From: Muribaculaceae bacterium
Lineage (GTDB): Bacteria; Bacteroidota; Bacteroidia; Bacteroidales; Muribaculaceae
DNA length: 64,000 nt
Assembly: GCA_009775225.1 (NCBI GenBank)
Contig: VSPE01000003.1
Span: 21,455 to 85,454 of the forward strand
Direction of reading: 5' to 3'
How positions within the stretch are numbered: the first letter of the stretch is position 1; each line of letters opens with the position of its first letter. The translations under genes were made by a program, and so were the position numbers. Below are positions 17,907 to 27,700 of the stretch, piece after piece. The notes under the pieces were generated by a model that worked only from the letters and a program-made list of their open reading frames with translations, made no database searches and was not told the origin of the DNA.

Positions 17907-19673
17907 ATGAACCTCTATAAATACCTTACAATAATAGGCGTAGGCCTGGCAGCCGCATCGTGCGACCTCGACGAGATGCCGCAGGACTCTATCAGCCCCG
18001 ATTCGTTCTTCCGCACCGAGGCCGACCTCGAGCAGTACACCAACCAGTTCTACCTCATGGAGCCGGATGCCGCCTCACTATACGACGAGCCGTCCAACCT
18101 CATCGTCGACGGCCTGGCACAGCCGGCCGTACTGGTAGGCCTGAACCGCACCGTTCCCGCCAGCGGCGGAGGCTGGTCGTGGGGCAACCTGCGCCACATC
18201 AACTATTACCTGCAGAACTCGCACCGCTGCTCCAACGAGGGCGCCCGCAACTACTACGACGGGGTGGCACTATTCTGGCGCGCATACTTCTACTTCGAGA
18301 AGCTTAAGCAGTTCGGCGAAGTGCCCTGGTACGACGAGGTGCTCTCGTCCGACCGGGACGAACTGCTGGCCAAGCCGCGAGACAGCCGCGAGACTGTAAT
18401 CCGCCACATTATCAGCGACTGCGATGAAGCCGCACGCCTCCTCGAAGTGGAACGCGTGAAGAGCGTGTACAAAATATCGCGCGAGGCGGCACTGTTCCTC
18501 AAAGCGCGCGCCTGCCTCTTCGAAGGCACCTTCCGCAAGTACCACTCCGGCCACACCTTCAACCCCGACGGACTTCCCTACAAAGAGCTGCTCGACATAG
18601 CCGCCGACGCCGCCGGAAAAGTAATGTCGTCGCCCAAGTACAAGCTCTCGAAAACCGGTAATACGCCCTACTACTCTCTATTCGCGTCGCAGAACGCCGT
18701 GACAGAAGAGACTATCCTCGCCCGCTGCTACGGCGGCAACTTCACCCACAACTCCGACGCCTACGCCCTTGTCACATCCAAAGGACAGGCCGGATACACA
18801 AAAGCCCTCGCCTTCTCCTACCTCATGGCCGACGGCTCTCGCTTTACCGACCGCCCGGGCTACGAGACCATGACATTCACCGAAGAGTGTGCCGGACGCG
18901 ACCCGCGCATGGCTCAGACCATCGCCACGCAGGGCGCCATATATGCCGACGGCTCATCCGCCACATTCAATTTCGCCACGACAATCACCGGTTACCCCAT
19001 GCTGAAATTCGTTGCCGGCCCCTCGTACACCAACGCATCCACCGTCGACATGCCTCTCTACCGCCTCGCCGAAGCATACCTCAACTATGCCGAAGCCAAG
19101 GCCGAGGCGGGCACCCTCAAACAGGAAGACCTCGACATCTCGGTCAACCTCCTTCGCAACCGCGCAGGCATGCCCGACCTTATCCTTAAAGACGCCAACG
19201 CCGCTCCCGACCCCTTCCTCACATCCGAGCTTTACGGATATGTCAACGTAGACCGCGGCCCCGACATGGGCGTCATCCTCGAGATACGACGTGAGCGCGC
19301 CATAGAGCTGGTAAACGAGGGCCTGCGATACTCCGACCTGTGCCGCTGGCGCGAAGGACGACTGCTGTCGCAGCCGTTCTACGGCCCCTACGTACCCGGC
19401 GAGGGGCGCTACGACATGGACGGCGATGGCAAAATCGACTTCTGCGTGTACATCAACCGCCGAAACCCGTCGCCGGGCGTAACGCCGCTAAAAATAGGCG
19501 AGGAAATATTCCTCTCCGAGGGCGACAAGGGGTACATCGTGGCTCACAACCACCTCGAACGTAAATTCAACGAAGAACGCGACTACCTCTACCCCATTCC
19601 CACCAACGAACGCACTCTCACCGGCGGCGCTCTCACTCAGAACCCCGGCTGGAACGACGGACTGAAACTCTAA
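17907..19673 (+). CDS. SusD/RagB-family outer-membrane lipoprotein
   Basis: 588 residues with a lipobox at AAASC (Cys19), giving a lipidated surface protein. The N-terminal SusD-like region (DSFFRTEADLEQYTNQFY) and helices with ALFWRAYFYFEKLKQFGEVPW are followed by the RagB C-terminus (YRLAEAYLNYAEAKAE, ERAIELVNEGLRYSDLCRW) and the ending LTQNPGW. It forms the lid of the SusC channel encoded immediately upstream. It is not a close duplicate of the SusD fragment at the window start. The next gene starts 7 bases after the stop. Confidence 0.97.
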   Translation: MNLYKYLTIIGVGLAAASCDLDEMPQDSISPDSFFRTEADLEQYTNQFYLMEPDAASLYDEPSNLIVDGLAQPAVLVGLNRTVPASGGGWSWGNLRHINYYLQNSHRCSNEGARNYYDGVALFWRAYFYFEKLKQFGEVPWYDEVLSSDRDELLAKPRDSRETVIRHIISDCDEAARLLEVERVKSVYKISREAALFLKARACLFEGTFRKYHSGHTFNPDGLPYKELLDIAADAAGKVMSSPKYKLSKTGNTPYYSLFASQNAVTEETILARCYGGNFTHNSDAYALVTSKGQAGYTKALAFSYLMADGSRFTDRPGYETMTFTEECAGRDPRMAQTIATQGAIYADGSSATFNFATTITGYPMLKFVAGPSYTNASTVDMPLYRLAEAYLNYAEAKAEAGTLKQEDLDISVNLLRNRAGMPDLILKDANAAPDPFLTSELYGYVNVDRGPDMGVILEIRRERAIELVNEGLRYSDLCRWREGRLLSQPFYGPYVPGEGRYDMDGDGKIDFCVYINRRNPSPGVTPLKIGEEIFLSEGDKGYIVAHNHLERKFNEERDYLYPIPTNERTLTGGALTQNPGWNDGLKL

Positions 19674-19680
19674 ACCGGAC

Positions 19681-22600
19681 ATGACTCATAAGAACTTTTT
19701 TATTAAGGTAATAGGATTTGTGGTGGCGGTCATGACATCGGTCATGGCCCCGGCGGAAACCCTCCCCGTGCCCACGCACCCTGGCAATCCCTTGGTGCTG
19801 GGCAACAAGAGGGTGACGCTCATCACTCCCACTCTCTTCCGCCTGGAGTACGCACGCGAAGGCCGCTTCCTCGACCTCCCCACCATGTTCGCCGCAAACC
19901 GCGACTCGATGATGCAGTCGGGCTACTCGATAGAAGCCCTCGACGGTGGCCGTCGCTACAAAATCGACACAGGCAAGGTGCGCATCATTCTCGACAACGA
20001 CAACCTCCCCTTCGGCCAGATAAACACCGAAATACACCTCAGCCGCATGGGCAGGGAACAGAAAATATCGGCACGTAACCTCCATTCAAAAAAGCGTAAC
20101 CTCAACCTCGGCGGCAGCATCGCCACTCTCGACGCCGTACACGGCGAGGTGCCCCTCGACGACGGACTCTTGAGCGAGGACGGCTGGTACTTCCTCATCG
20201 ACACCGGCACGGAAGTGCTCCGCGACGGCTGGTTCGCGCAGCGCGACCCCTCGCATGTACAAGACCAGTACTGCTTTGTGTACGGCGACGACTTCCACGC
20301 TCCCTTCAGCGACCTCGGCGTGATATCGGGCCGCGTACCCATGACCCGCAAGTATGTGCACGGCATCTGGTACTCGCGCTGGTACCCGTACACCTCGGGC
20401 TATGTCGATACCCTCGTGGCCGAGTACCGCCGCGAAGGCTTCCCCCTCGACAACGTGGTCATGGATATGGACTGGCACAAGGTAGAAGGCGTAGCCACAG
20501 GCATAGGCCACAACTTCACCAAAGGCTGGACAGGATACTCATGGAACCGCAAGCTGATACCCGACCCCAAGGCCCTTATCGACCGCCTGCACGCCGACAG
20601 CATCACCGTGAGCGTGAACGAGCATCCGCACGACGGCATACGCCCCCACGAAGACTGCTACGCCGACTTCATGCACGACATGGGCTACAACCCCGCCGAC
20701 AGCATATCGCTACTCTTCGACGCATCCTCGCCCAAGTATATCGACCGCTTCCTGCACCACACGCGCAAGGAAAACAGCGAACTGGGGGTTGATTTCTACT
20801 GGCTCGACTGGCAGCAGGACTACCTGTACCCCTATGTGCCCGGCACGAACATGCGCCATGTGAAGTGGCTCAACAGGCTCTTCTACCAAGACCTCGAGCG
20901 CGACAACACCCGCGGCATAAGCTATAGCCGCTGGGGCGGCTGGGGCGACCACCGCTACCCTATCAACTTCTCGGGCGACGCCACCGGCAATTGGGACGTG
21001 CTTGCCTTCGAGGTAAAACTGTCGCAGACAGGCGGCAACGGCGGATGCTACTTCTGGGTACACGACACCGGCGGCTTCCACGGCATATACGACCCCGAGC
21101 TGCACACCCGCTGGAGCCAGTTCGGAGCACTGTCGGCAGCGCTCCGCGTACACGCCTCAAGAGGCAAAGGACTCGACCGGCGCCCGTGGCTATGGGGCGA
21201 CCTCGCCACCGAAGGCATGCACGCAGCCTACACCTTCCGCTCGCAGGCCATGCCCTATATCTACAGCTGTGTGAGGCGCACACACGAGACCATGCTGCCG
21301 CTCAACCGCTGCATGTTCGTGGACTATCCCACCGACACGGACGCCTACAACCGCTACGGCCAGTATCTCTTCGGCGACATCCTGCTCGCCGCACCTCTTG
21401 TCACTCCCGGCAAGGGCGAGCGCAAGATAGCCTCCACCGAGGTATGGTTCCCGGCCGACGCCGACTGGTACGACTACTTCACCGACGAGCCATACTGCGC
21501 CGGCACCACAGCCACCGTATCGAAAGACCTCGCCTCCTTCCCTCTCTTCGTGAAAGGCGGCCACGTACTTCCACTGCAGCCCTTCAGCCACCGCCCCGCC
21601 TCGGTAGCGCTCTCCAATCTCATCCTGCGCGTGTATCCCGGCAAGGACGGCGACTCCAACACCTTCACGCTCTATGAAGACGACGGCATATCGCTCGACT
21701 ACCGCGAGGGCCGTTTCGCCAAGACCGCGCTCACCTACTCGCAGCAGGACGGCAAAGCCACCGTGGCGGTCGCCCCGACCGCTGGCGAATACGAGGGCCA
21801 GCTCACCAGCCGCGCATACACCCTCGAGCTGTGCGGCTACGCCACGGTATCGGATGTGCGCGTCGACGGCCGTAAGGCCAAAGCAGTGCTCCGCGACGGC
21901 CGCTACTGCGTCGACATCCCCGCGCGCTCTATCCGCAAGGGTCTCTCCGTAAGTTTCAGCTACACGCTGCCGACCATACCGCGCCGCCTTGAGGTGGGCA
22001 CAACCTACAGCGTGTTCGGGGGCTTCGACGGCCTCACTGCCGAAGCGCTCCGCAAGGCCAAAGCCGAAGGCATAGACCACATCGAAGTATCGCTCACAGG
22101 ACTCGTCAACGGCGACTCGCCGCTTGCGCCCAATGTGTTGGCCGAGCGCTTCGCACAGCTGAAAGCCTCGGCCGACAGCGCCGGTGTGAATATATGGTCT
22201 ATCCACATGCCCTACGGCCCTGACTGCGACCCCTCGCACACCGACGAGACCATACGCTCGGCTTCCGAAGCCGCCTACCGCTCGTATATCGATGCGGCAA
22301 GCGTACTCAAACCCGAAATCATACTCTTCCACCCGAGCTGGCGCCTCGGCCTAAACGAGCGCCCGCAACGCATCGACGCACTGGTGCGCACCCTCACGGC
22401 TCTCAACCCCGACGTCAAAGCCATAGGCGCAAGCATGGTGGTGGAGAACCTGCTGGGCCCGCAACTGCTGCGCAAGCCGGGCGTGGAGCGGCCGCTGGGC
22501 CGTACCGTAGAGGAGATGACGGCTATCATGGACGCCCTTCCCGCCGACATATACGCCGCCGTCGACATGAACCACATCGCACACCCCGAGCTGCTCATCG

Positions 22601-22857
22601 ACGCCCTCGGCTCCCGCATAAAGAGCGTGCACATAGCCGACGGCAACGGGCAGGCCGAGTGCCACGCTCTGCCCGGACGCGGAGAAAACGACTGGGACGC
22701 GATTCTCGCAGCCCTTGACCGCGCCGGATACAACGGCCCTTTCCTTTACGAAATCAAAAGCTCCGAGGCAGCATCATTCCGTGAGCTAAAACAGAACTAC
22801 GATAACCTGCACAGGCACTGCTCGCACTCAGCTTATCGCAAAATCAGAAACAAATGA
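19681..22857 (+). CDS. GH31 glycosidase fused to a sugar-isomerase-like TIM barrel
   Basis: 1058 residues with a signal peptide. Residues about 30-720 are a GH31 enzyme: nucleophile Asp376 in FYWLDWQQD, acid/base Asp433 in NFSGDATGNWD, then a DUF5110-type beta domain with YEDDGISLDYREG. Residues about 768-1050 form an AP-endonuclease-2/xylose-isomerase-like barrel with likely metal ligands in VVENLLGP, VDMNHIAHPE, SVHIADGNG and FLYEIKSS. GH31 enzymes cleave alpha-linked glucose, xylose or galactose; the second domain resembles sugar isomerases, epimerases or 3-keto-sugar lyases. The frame is continuous across the junction. The domain pairing is unusual and may join hydrolysis to processing of the released sugar; that is inference. 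Confidence 0.9.
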   Translation: MTHKNFFIKVIGFVVAVMTSVMAPAETLPVPTHPGNPLVLGNKRVTLITPTLFRLEYAREGRFLDLPTMFAANRDSMMQSGYSIEALDGGRRYKIDTGKVRIILDNDNLPFGQINTEIHLSRMGREQKISARNLHSKKRNLNLGGSIATLDAVHGEVPLDDGLLSEDGWYFLIDTGTEVLRDGWFAQRDPSHVQDQYCFVYGDDFHAPFSDLGVISGRVPMTRKYVHGIWYSRWYPYTSGYVDTLVAEYRREGFPLDNVVMDMDWHKVEGVATGIGHNFTKGWTGYSWNRKLIPDPKALIDRLHADSITVSVNEHPHDGIRPHEDCYADFMHDMGYNPADSISLLFDASSPKYIDRFLHHTRKENSELGVDFYWLDWQQDYLYPYVPGTNMRHVKWLNRLFYQDLERDNTRGISYSRWGGWGDHRYPINFSGDATGNWDVLAFEVKLSQTGGNGGCYFWVHDTGGFHGIYDPELHTRWSQFGALSAALRVHASRGKGLDRRPWLWGDLATEGMHAAYTFRSQAMPYIYSCVRRTHETMLPLNRCMFVDYPTDTDAYNRYGQYLFGDILLAAPLVTPGKGERKIASTEVWFPADADWYDYFTDEPYCAGTTATVSKDLASFPLFVKGGHVLPLQPFSHRPASVALSNLILRVYPGKDGDSNTFTLYEDDGISLDYREGRFAKTALTYSQQDGKATVAVAPTAGEYEGQLTSRAYTLELCGYATVSDVRVDGRKAKAVLRDGRYCVDIPARSIRKGLSVSFSYTLPTIPRRLEVGTTYSVFGGFDGLTAEALRKAKAEGIDHIEVSLTGLVNGDSPLAPNVLAERFAQLKASADSAGVNIWSIHMPYGPDCDPSHTDETIRSASEAAYRSYIDAASVLKPEIILFHPSWRLGLNERPQRIDALVRTLTALNPDVKAIGASMVVENLLGPQLLRKPGVERPLGRTVEEMTAIMDALPADIYAAVDMNHIAHPELLIDALGSRIKSVHIADGNGQAECHALPGRGENDWDAILAALDRAGYNGPFLYEIKSSEAASFRELKQNYDNLHRHCSHSAYRKIRNK

Positions 22858-22888
22858 CCTATTTCAAAAACCCTAAACAACAAAAATC

Positions 22889-24694
22889 ATGAAAAAACAT
22901 CTTACCTCTCTTGTGTGCATGGCAATGCCGGCCATGCTCATGGCCGCGAACTACTATGTGGTACCCGGCCTGAAAGCCTCAGGCAAAGACGGCTCCTCGT
23001 GGGAGAACGCCCTCACCATGTACGACATCTTCGCCAACGACGCCCTCTACAAGAAGAACGAGACGAAAAGCAAATACAAGCACGGCGACGTATTCTTCCT
23101 CGCCGGCGGCACATACATCAACTCGCTCTTAGGCGGCAATACCGGCGGCGATGACGTGCGCATCTGCCACGGCTACACCTTTGTAGGCGGCTGCGACCCC
23201 TCCAAGGGCGAGGTTACGGAATGGCCCTCATATCCATCGGCCACTCCCACCATATTCTCGGGCGACCTCAACGAGAACGGCATAGCCGACGAAGGCGACA
23301 TGTGCAACCTCATCTGCGTGCGCTCTGGCAGTCTCGACGGCATGGATATAAGCCACCCCGAAAACCCCGAACCCGCCACCACTTTCATCGGCATCGACTT
23401 CACCAACTCCTACTCGCCCGTAGGCACAAAAGATGCCGCAGGTGCCGTGCACTGCACCCAGGGACGCATAGCGCTTCAATACTGCAATATCTACGGTAAC
23501 GTCAGCGAAGGCGAAGGCTCGGGCGACGGCATCGCCGCCGGCATAGGCATACGCGGAGGCCGATACCACATCATGGACTGCAACATCTACGGCAATAAGG
23601 CAATCCAGACAGGCGCAGGCCTCCGCGTCACGAGCCGCGACAAGAGCATAGGCCGAGGTATAGTGGAGCGCTGCTATTTCGGCGACAATGAAGTGAGCGG
23701 CAAATACGGCGGCGCAATCTCCTACTCAGCCGGCGACAGCCACTGGCTCATCAACACCACCATCGTAGGCAACAAGGCCCAGGCCGAAGGCGCAGGCGTG
23801 GCTCTAAACGGCAGTGTCTTCGACGGCACCAACAAGGCAGGTGCTGTCGACGAGCGTCCGCTCCGCATCATCAACTGCACCATCGCGGGCAACGTCTGCA
23901 CCGCCGACCCCGCAGACCTCTACAAGGAAGGCTCCAATCCCGGCTCGTGGCTCGGCTCGCAGATACGTCTGGCCGCCGACCCCGCTGTCGAAATCTGCAA
24001 CTCCATCATAGTTGGCGCTGAAGACGACGGCACCATCGCCAAGGCAGCCATCGTGCTCAAGGACGACGAGAAAGTACCCGACAAGGCCTACCTCAACTCC
24101 TATGGCGGCAGCATCCTCGGCACCTTCGCCACAACCATGGCAGCCCCCACTATCCGCATAAGCTGGCTCGCCGACAACATGGACGAGGCCAATCCCTACA
24201 CCTACGCCAAGGTATTCGGCACGGCCGTGCCCGACTTCAACGGAGGCTTCACCAAGACACTCATCCCCCGCAAGGAAATTCTCGACGAAATCGGCACCTA
24301 TCCGCTCTACGGCTTTGAAATCAAGGACTTCGTCGACGGCCTCGTAAACGCCGGCCACAAGCTCCCCTACGACATTACTATCGACGCCGACCAGACCGGC
24401 GAGAAACGCGACATGACAGAAACGGGTGAGACCGCTCCCGGTGCCTATGACTACTTCATCGCACACGGTTCGTCGGGCATCGCCGACATTGCCGCCGGCG
24501 CAGCCGAAGGCATCGTGCCCGCAGGCCGCCTCGCATGGAAGACCGCCGATGGCCGCAATGCCGCCTTCGCGGTCTACAACATGGCCGGCTCCCTCGTCAA
24601 GGCAGTAACGGCAGCATCTGTCGACATCAGCGACCTCGACCGCGGTATCTACGTCATCACCGACGGCACCAACACTGTAAAAGCAATCCGATAA
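22889..24694 (+). CDS. Secreted right-handed beta-helix protein with type IX-like tail
   Basis: 601 residues with a signal peptide (ending MLMAANYY). The body has repeated short strands and phrases typical of parallel beta-helix 'choice-of-anchor Q' proteins: DGSSWENALTMYDIF at the start, GDVFFLAGGTYI, CNIYGNVSEGEGSG, NTTIVGNKAQAEGAG, NCTIAGNVC. Such folds bind or cut polysaccharides, but no lyase active site could be assigned. The C-terminal 70 residues (VYNMAGSLVKAV, DLDRGIYVITDG, KAIR) resemble a type IX sorting domain. It is the fifth gene of the co-oriented second PUL and shares its beta-helix style with the next gene. Confidence 0.77.
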   Translation: MKKHLTSLVCMAMPAMLMAANYYVVPGLKASGKDGSSWENALTMYDIFANDALYKKNETKSKYKHGDVFFLAGGTYINSLLGGNTGGDDVRICHGYTFVGGCDPSKGEVTEWPSYPSATPTIFSGDLNENGIADEGDMCNLICVRSGSLDGMDISHPENPEPATTFIGIDFTNSYSPVGTKDAAGAVHCTQGRIALQYCNIYGNVSEGEGSGDGIAAGIGIRGGRYHIMDCNIYGNKAIQTGAGLRVTSRDKSIGRGIVERCYFGDNEVSGKYGGAISYSAGDSHWLINTTIVGNKAQAEGAGVALNGSVFDGTNKAGAVDERPLRIINCTIAGNVCTADPADLYKEGSNPGSWLGSQIRLAADPAVEICNSIIVGAEDDGTIAKAAIVLKDDEKVPDKAYLNSYGGSILGTFATTMAAPTIRISWLADNMDEANPYTYAKVFGTAVPDFNGGFTKTLIPRKEILDEIGTYPLYGFEIKDFVDGLVNAGHKLPYDITIDADQTGEKRDMTETGETAPGAYDYFIAHGSSGIADIAAGAAEGIVPAGRLAWKTADGRNAAFAVYNMAGSLVKAVTAASVDISDLDRGIYVITDGTNTVKAIR

Positions 24695-24702
24695 TCCTGC
24701 GT

Positions 24703-24769
24703 GGCCGGGGACTGTGCGCACTGTACCCGGGTCATAGACCCGAGACCGGTCGGTCGCCTGTCCCCGGCC
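24703..24769 (+). promoter_or_regulatory. Nested inverted repeats in the 105-base gap before the EEP/beta-helix gene
   Basis: An outer 10-bp perfect stem (GGCCGGGGAC at 24703-24712 with GTCCCCGGCC at 24760-24769) encloses an inner 6-bp stem (CGGGTC at 24728-24733 with GACCCG at 24737-24742, 3-base loop) and the palindrome ACCGGT at 24745-24750. There is no following T run. It could be a partial terminator, an RNA-stability element or a regulatory leader between two operon genes. Confidence 0.5.
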
Positions 24770-24799
24770 CCGTAATACCACTCATTATCAATCCCTCTC

Positions 24800-27700
24800 A
24801 TGAAAAGAATATCGCTCACACTCTCAGCCCTCGCCCTGGCCTGCGCGGCACAGGCCGCCTCGCTGAACGTCGGATGCTTCAACATCCGTTTCCAGACTGC
24901 CTCCGACCAGGGCGACCTCGACTGGAACAACCGCAAGGAATATGTGGCACGCACCATCACCGAATATGGCTACGACATCGTAGGCATCAACGAGATGCGC
25001 GTGGCGCAGCAGCTACCCGACATGAAAGCGATGCTTCCGGGCTACACATTCTCAGGCTGGGGAAGCGAGTCGGCCACCGACCCCTACACCGGCACTTTCT
25101 ATGCGGTGCTGTTCCGCACCGACCTCTTCGACCTGCTCGACGAAGGGCACTTCTTCCTCTCGAAAGACACATCCCGGCCCAAGACATGCTGGGACTGCAG
25201 CACCAACAAGCGCCTCACCGTATGGTCCAAGCTCCGCGTCAGGGAGACGGGCGAAATCCTTTTCTACTTCCTCACCCACCTCGACCACTCGGGCAGCGAC
25301 GCCCGAAACGAGGGCGCACGCATTAACCTCGAGAAAATCCGCGAGATTGCCGGCCACTACCCCGCCATCATCACCGGCGACCACAATTCATCGGCCATAC
25401 GCTATCCCTTCTACGACCTCTTCACCGCATACATGGACGATGCCCGAAAGGTATCGGCCACGCCATTCCCCTGGACCAAGGACGGCACTCTCTGCAAATG
25501 GGACCCCGAGAACAAAGACACCACTCGCCTCGACTACATATGGGTACAGGGCGCTTCGGTAAACACCTACATCCACATCAACGAGACTTTCGGCCGCGGC
25601 GTCACCCCCTCCGACCACTTTCCCATCATGGCCAACATCACTCTGGAGGCCTATAATCCCGACCATAAATTCTATGTCTCCGCCACCGCAGGCAAGGGCG
25701 GCGACGGCTCAGCCTCAAGCCCCTTCGGCTCGCTGCGCGAAGCCGTGGAGCGCACAGGCCGCGGCGACACCGTCTACGTGGCCGCAGGCGACTACTCGGC
25801 CACCGACGCCGGCCTCGACATACCCCACAGTCTCACCATACTGGGCGGCTACGACAGCAGCTTCAACCAGGTCGAAGGCCTCTCGCGCATCGACGGCAAG
25901 GGCAACGTACCACACGTGATGACGGTGCAGAAAGGCGCCGCGCTCGAGCTGAGCGACTTTGAGATTGCCGGCGGCAAGGCCGACGGCTCTGCTTCGGCAA
26001 GTACAGGTGCAGGCATAGCCGCGCTCGGCGCGCGCCTCGACCTGCGCAACGTCACCGTCCGCGACAACTACGCCAAGGGCAACGGCGCCGGCGTATATGC
26101 CGCAGGACAGCTCCTGTGCACCGGCTGCCGCTTCGAACGCAACACCTCCGACGGATATGGCGGCGGCTTCTACACCCACTACTCCGGCGATAAGCTGTGG
26201 TGGCGCTTCTGCATCAGCGGATGCCACTTCGCCGACAACGAGGCCGCACAAGGCTCGGCGGCATTCATAGGCGGCTTCTCAAAGGCTTTCGTTGGCCACA
26301 ACACTTTCTCGGGCAACAAAGCACGCCAAAACGGCACCTTAGCCCTCGCAGGCGCCACATACGAGTCTCACACCTCATTGGTAAACAATACTTTCTACGG
26401 CAACACCGTCACGGCTACACCGGGCGCAATCAATGCCGTCAAGGGCGGCTCGGCGGTCTTCGCCAAACTCCTCTCCTCCTCATCTGTATGCTTCATGGGC
26501 AATACCATCGTAGGCAACAGCTCTGTTTGCGGCGACGCCTCTTCGGTGCCCGATGATTTCAGAGGCGGCGCGGTCAACATCTTCAGTGGCACGGCCACCT
26601 TCTACGGCAACATCATAGGTGGCAACACCACAAACGCCGCCGACGGCATCGCCGACATAGTCACCGACGGCTCGAAAGTAACCACCCGCTACAACGCCTA
26701 CGCCTTCACCGGCGACATCGACTTCCAGCCCAATCCCACCGACATCACCGCATCGAGCCGCGAGGCAGCCCTCCAGGGCCTCGCCGCCGTCTACGGCGCC
26801 ACCGTGGCCGACGGACGCATACTCGCCCCGCTTGCCGACGAGGGCTACACCTTCCCCGTGCTCCCTATGGTTTCCAATACCTACTGCGGCAGCACGCTCG
26901 GCAGCATGCCCTTCGCCATCTTCAGCGAAAGCTACACCAACATCGACGTAGACGGCAACGCTGACTTCTCCGACCGTCTCGAATACGACCAGCGCGGCAT
27001 CAAACGCCACACCGACGGCACTTCGTCGCTCGGCGCCTACGAGTACGGCGAGCGCGCCGTCACCTCCACGCCCTACGTGCTTGGCACCTACAACGTGCGC
27101 ATAGCCACCGACACCGAGCCGGGCAAGGCCTGGAACGACCGCAAGGAGTATGTGGCACGCACCGTCACCGACGCCGACTTCGACGTCGTGGGCCTCACCG
27201 AAGTGCTCGACGGCACACAGCGCACCGACCTCGAAGCTCTGCTGCCGGCCTACGCTTCCGAGTTCCACCTCGTCTACTCGGGCGGCGGCAAAAATCAGAT
27301 GAACGGCGTGATGTGGCGCGCCGACCGCTTCGAGGCGCTCGACAGAGGCATGTTCTACCTCTCGCCCGACGTCACCTCATCGTCCATCAAGTTCCCCGGC
27401 GCCAGCCAGTCGCGCGCTACTGTGTGGGTCAAGCTGCGCGACACCTCTTCCGACGAGGTATTCTACTTCTTCTGCTGCCACCTCAACCGCCACGAGCACG
27501 CCGTGGCTCAGAAAGAGGGCTGCCGCGTGATAGCGCAGCAGATACGCTCCATAGCCGGCGACGTGCCCTGCGTGTTCGTGGGCGACCTCAACTCACTGCC
27601 AGGCGAGCCGCAGGTGGCCGGCATGCTCGGCACGGTCATGGACTGCGCCCAGGATATAGCGCGCATACAGCCGCAGGAACCGCTCATCACTCTCAACTTC

